Positions 14,286 through 15,545 of a stretch of 15,545 bases of DNA are shown one piece after another. Made by a program: the position numbers and the translations under genes. Numbering within the stretch: the first letter of the stretch is position 1; each line of letters opens with the position of its first letter. Below the pieces are notes generated by a model. It saw nothing but the letters and a program-made list of their open reading frames with translations. It was not told the origin of the DNA and searched no databases. The stretch is from Alphaproteobacteria bacterium (GTDB lineage: Bacteria > Pseudomonadota > Alphaproteobacteria > Rhizobiales > Hyphomicrobiaceae). Location of the stretch: NCBI GenBank assembly GCA_005888525.1, contig VBAB01000368.1:1-15545 (forward strand), in the 5' to 3' direction.

Positions 14286-14392
14286 GAGGGGTGAGGCAGT
14301 AGTGAGTGGGCAGTAGGCAGTAGCGGAGATTAGACCGCTCGGCGACCCCTTCCAGCTACTGCCGACTGCCTATTGCCCACTGCCTGCCCCTC
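14286..14392. repeat. Imperfect palindrome of GGCAGTA units
   Basis: The left arm (14286-14326) has several GGCAGTA/GGCAGTG-like units and the right arm (14352-14392) has their inverted copies, such as CTACTGCC and TTGCCCACTGCC. The arms pair imperfectly over about 40 bases around a 25-base centre. It fills the whole gap between the methyltransferase start and the stop codon of the hypothetical gene and touches both. It is like the TCAGGG palindrome at 11113 in design but not in sequence. Confidence 0.75.
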
Positions 14393-14987
14393 AATGCCGC
14401 GTGCCGGCGGTGGGCTGGGGGGCGGCCTCGATGATCGGCAGCGGGCTGCCGGGGCCGATCCCGCCGCCGACCCGGCGGGCGACCTGGCTCATCAGGGGCT
14501 GGCTCGCAAGCCACAGGCGCTCGAAGGAAACTGCAGCGCAGCCTGCCGCCTCGCCGCAGTCTTCGACATAGCTCTCGTAGGCATCGCACTTGGCGGGATC
14601 GCGGCGCATGCAGTCGCCGATCCAGCAGGTCTCGGGGCCGAGGACGAGCTGCTCGTGCGCCTCGATCAGGCGCGGGTGCTTGGCCCAGCGGATCTCGTGC
14701 GAGAAGGTGATCGCGCGGCCCCACTCCTCGGGCAGCGGCTCGCGATCGACCTGGGCGAGGATCATGCGCGCCGACAGGCCGGCAGCCGTGATCTCGTTCG
14801 TGAGGCCGGCGACCGCCTTGACGAGGGGGCTTTCCAGCGAGCGGGCGATGATGAGGAGATGCGTCGCGTGGCTCGCGTCGCCCCCGTGCTGCGCGCCGGC
14901 CAGGTGCTGGAAGATGAACTCCTGGAGCTTCTGCTCCTTCTCTTCGTGCCGTGTCACGCTGACGCGAAGCGGAGGCCTCAAGCGCAT
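14391..14987 (-). CDS. Hypothetical cytoplasmic protein with a five-cysteine cluster
   Basis: A 198-residue protein with no family I can name. The first 13 residues are basic (MRLRPPLRVSVTR), then an acidic/basic helix (HEEKEQKLQEF) and a HATHLLIIARS strand. The middle (to 120) reads as an alpha/beta fold with ALTNEIT-like helices. Five cysteines cluster at 121, 126, 134, 144 and 150 in CWIGDCMRRDPAKC and the following EDCGEAAGC. These could bind a metal or form disulfides, but the pattern is not a known zinc finger or 4Fe-4S motif. No signal peptide or membrane helix. The ATG at 14987 has an AGAGAG ribosome site; a GTG or ATG further up (to 15029) is less likely. It precedes the PRMT-like gene by 107 bases on the same strand, with a repeat between. 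Function unknown. Confidence 0.7.
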   Translation of the reverse strand: MRLRPPLRVSVTRHEEKEQKLQEFIFQHLAGAQHGGDASHATHLLIIARSLESPLVKAVAGLTNEITAAGLSARMILAQVDREPLPEEWGRAITFSHEIRWAKHPRLIEAHEQLVLGPETCWIGDCMRRDPAKCDAYESYVEDCGEAAGCAAVSFERLWLASQPLMSQVARRVGGGIGPGSPLPIIEAAPQPTAGTRH

Positions 14988-15141
14988 TGTGTTCTCTCTG
15001 GCGCGGGGTACGGGGAAGCTCGGGGACACGAGCTCGTCTCGTTGCTTCAGTATTAGGCGCCATTACGGTTAAATAATGATTGAGCGCTGGCGCGCGATGG
15101 GACGCGGCCGGCGCCCGATCTGCTATCGAAGCGGGTGGACT

Positions 15142-15545
15142 TCATGCGCCGTTGCGGGAGCGCGCGAACCGGTTGGCGATCCTCTCGGGCTCGATGCCGG
15201 GATCCGGCCAGCGCGGCACTCGCGGCTCGTGGCGGCGATTTTGGCGCCTGGGCAGCAGGCGGGCCCACGCGCGTCGCAGTGAGCCCAGCATGGGCGACCC
15301 GGCAGCGCGCACCGGAGGAGCGTGCGCATAGAGCGGCTCTTCGGCGACCAGCTCCGGGCTCGGGGTGCCATGCCGGTCAGCCGGCTCTTGCGCGTCGTGC
15401 CACACGAAGCCATTGGCTTGACCAAGGAGCTCGTGGCCGTTGACGGGCGGATCGTGCTCTGCGCCGTTTGCCGCCAATTCCGGTTCCGCATGGCGCCGCT
15501 GGTAGCGGCCGAAGGCCGCATCCTCGCCGTAATGGCCGTTGGCTT
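15142..15545 (-). CDS. 3' end of a gene running off the right edge
   Basis: The minus frame is open from the window edge to a TGA at 15142, giving at least 134 residues with no start. The sequence is rich in Gly, His, Pro, Arg and Glu, with short recurring GH/NGH pieces (NGHYGED, then VNGHELLGQ) in the N-terminal visible part, an acidic to neutral middle, and a strongly basic C-terminal stretch (RRAWARLLPRRQNRRHEPRVPRW). No domain is recognised. Codon use is GC-rich at third positions and fits its neighbours, which is why I prefer this frame to the overlapping ones. It lies 154 bases upstream of the Cys-rich hypothetical gene on the same strand. The N-terminal part and function are outside the window. 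Confidence 0.6.
   Translation of the reverse strand, partial: ANGHYGEDAAFGRYQRRHAEPELAANGAEHDPPVNGHELLGQANGFVWHDAQEPADRHGTPSPELVAEEPLYAHAPPVRAAGSPMLGSLRRAWARLLPRRQNRRHEPRVPRWPDPGIEPERIANRFARSRNGA

Noticed and set aside
15062..15080. TTTAACCGTAAT patch resembling a CtrA half-site upstream of the Cys-rich gene
   Set aside because: One mismatched half-site is too little evidence for an operator.

Overview
The window looks like chromosomal DNA of a high-GC alphaproteobacterium, probably Hyphomicrobiales (Hyphomicrobiaceae/Bradyrhizobium-like). This is an inference from strong G/C bias at third codon positions, a family match to a D-3-hydroxybutyrate dehydrogenase, and intergenic palindromes of the kind scattered through such genomes. 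I see no rRNA, tRNA, CRISPR array, transposase, phage gene or plasmid gene. The region is ordinary in organisation but contains several poorly characterised genes.

Left part, all on the minus strand (read right to left): an SLC5-type sodium:solute symporter (8580-7213); a pair made of an MtnX-like HAD-IB phosphatase (about 6910-6209) and a class III PLP aminotransferase (6188-4752), 20 bases apart and probably co-transcribed; an Est30-like alpha/beta hydrolase (4505-3585); then a tight three-gene ABC exporter operon of the DevBCA/MacB type, in the order permease (3187-2057), ATPase (2060-1251), membrane fusion protein (1258-146). The exporter genes overlap by 4 and 8 bases. No outer-membrane channel gene is in view.

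Middle, plus strand: after a 400-base divergent region carrying two related palindromic elements come a gene for a 611-residue exported, membrane-anchored protein of unknown function (8981-10816) and, overlapping its stop codon by one base, a small YbjQ/UPF0145-family gene (10816-11145). The last codons of the YbjQ gene appear to be supplied by a repeat. Two small putative membrane proteins follow (11333-11515 and about 11613-11804).

Right part: bdhA (12611-11832, minus) and a RidA/YjgF-family gene (12787-13251, plus) diverge from a 175-base spacer. RidA converges on a PRMT-like methyltransferase (14283-13345, minus) across two back-to-back hairpins. Upstream of the methyltransferase on the same strand lie a conserved-looking hypothetical gene with five clustered cysteines (14987-14391) and the 3' end of a further gene running off the right edge (15142 to beyond 15545). 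At least four kinds of imperfect intergenic palindrome occur (8608-8753, 11113-11193, 13262-13333, 14286-14392), and two of them touch coding ends.

The best candidates for undescribed biology are the 611-aa protein/YbjQ pair, the PRMT-like methyltransferase, the aminotransferase/phosphatase pair of unknown substrate, and the palindromic repeats. None of these can be assigned a proven function from sequence alone.
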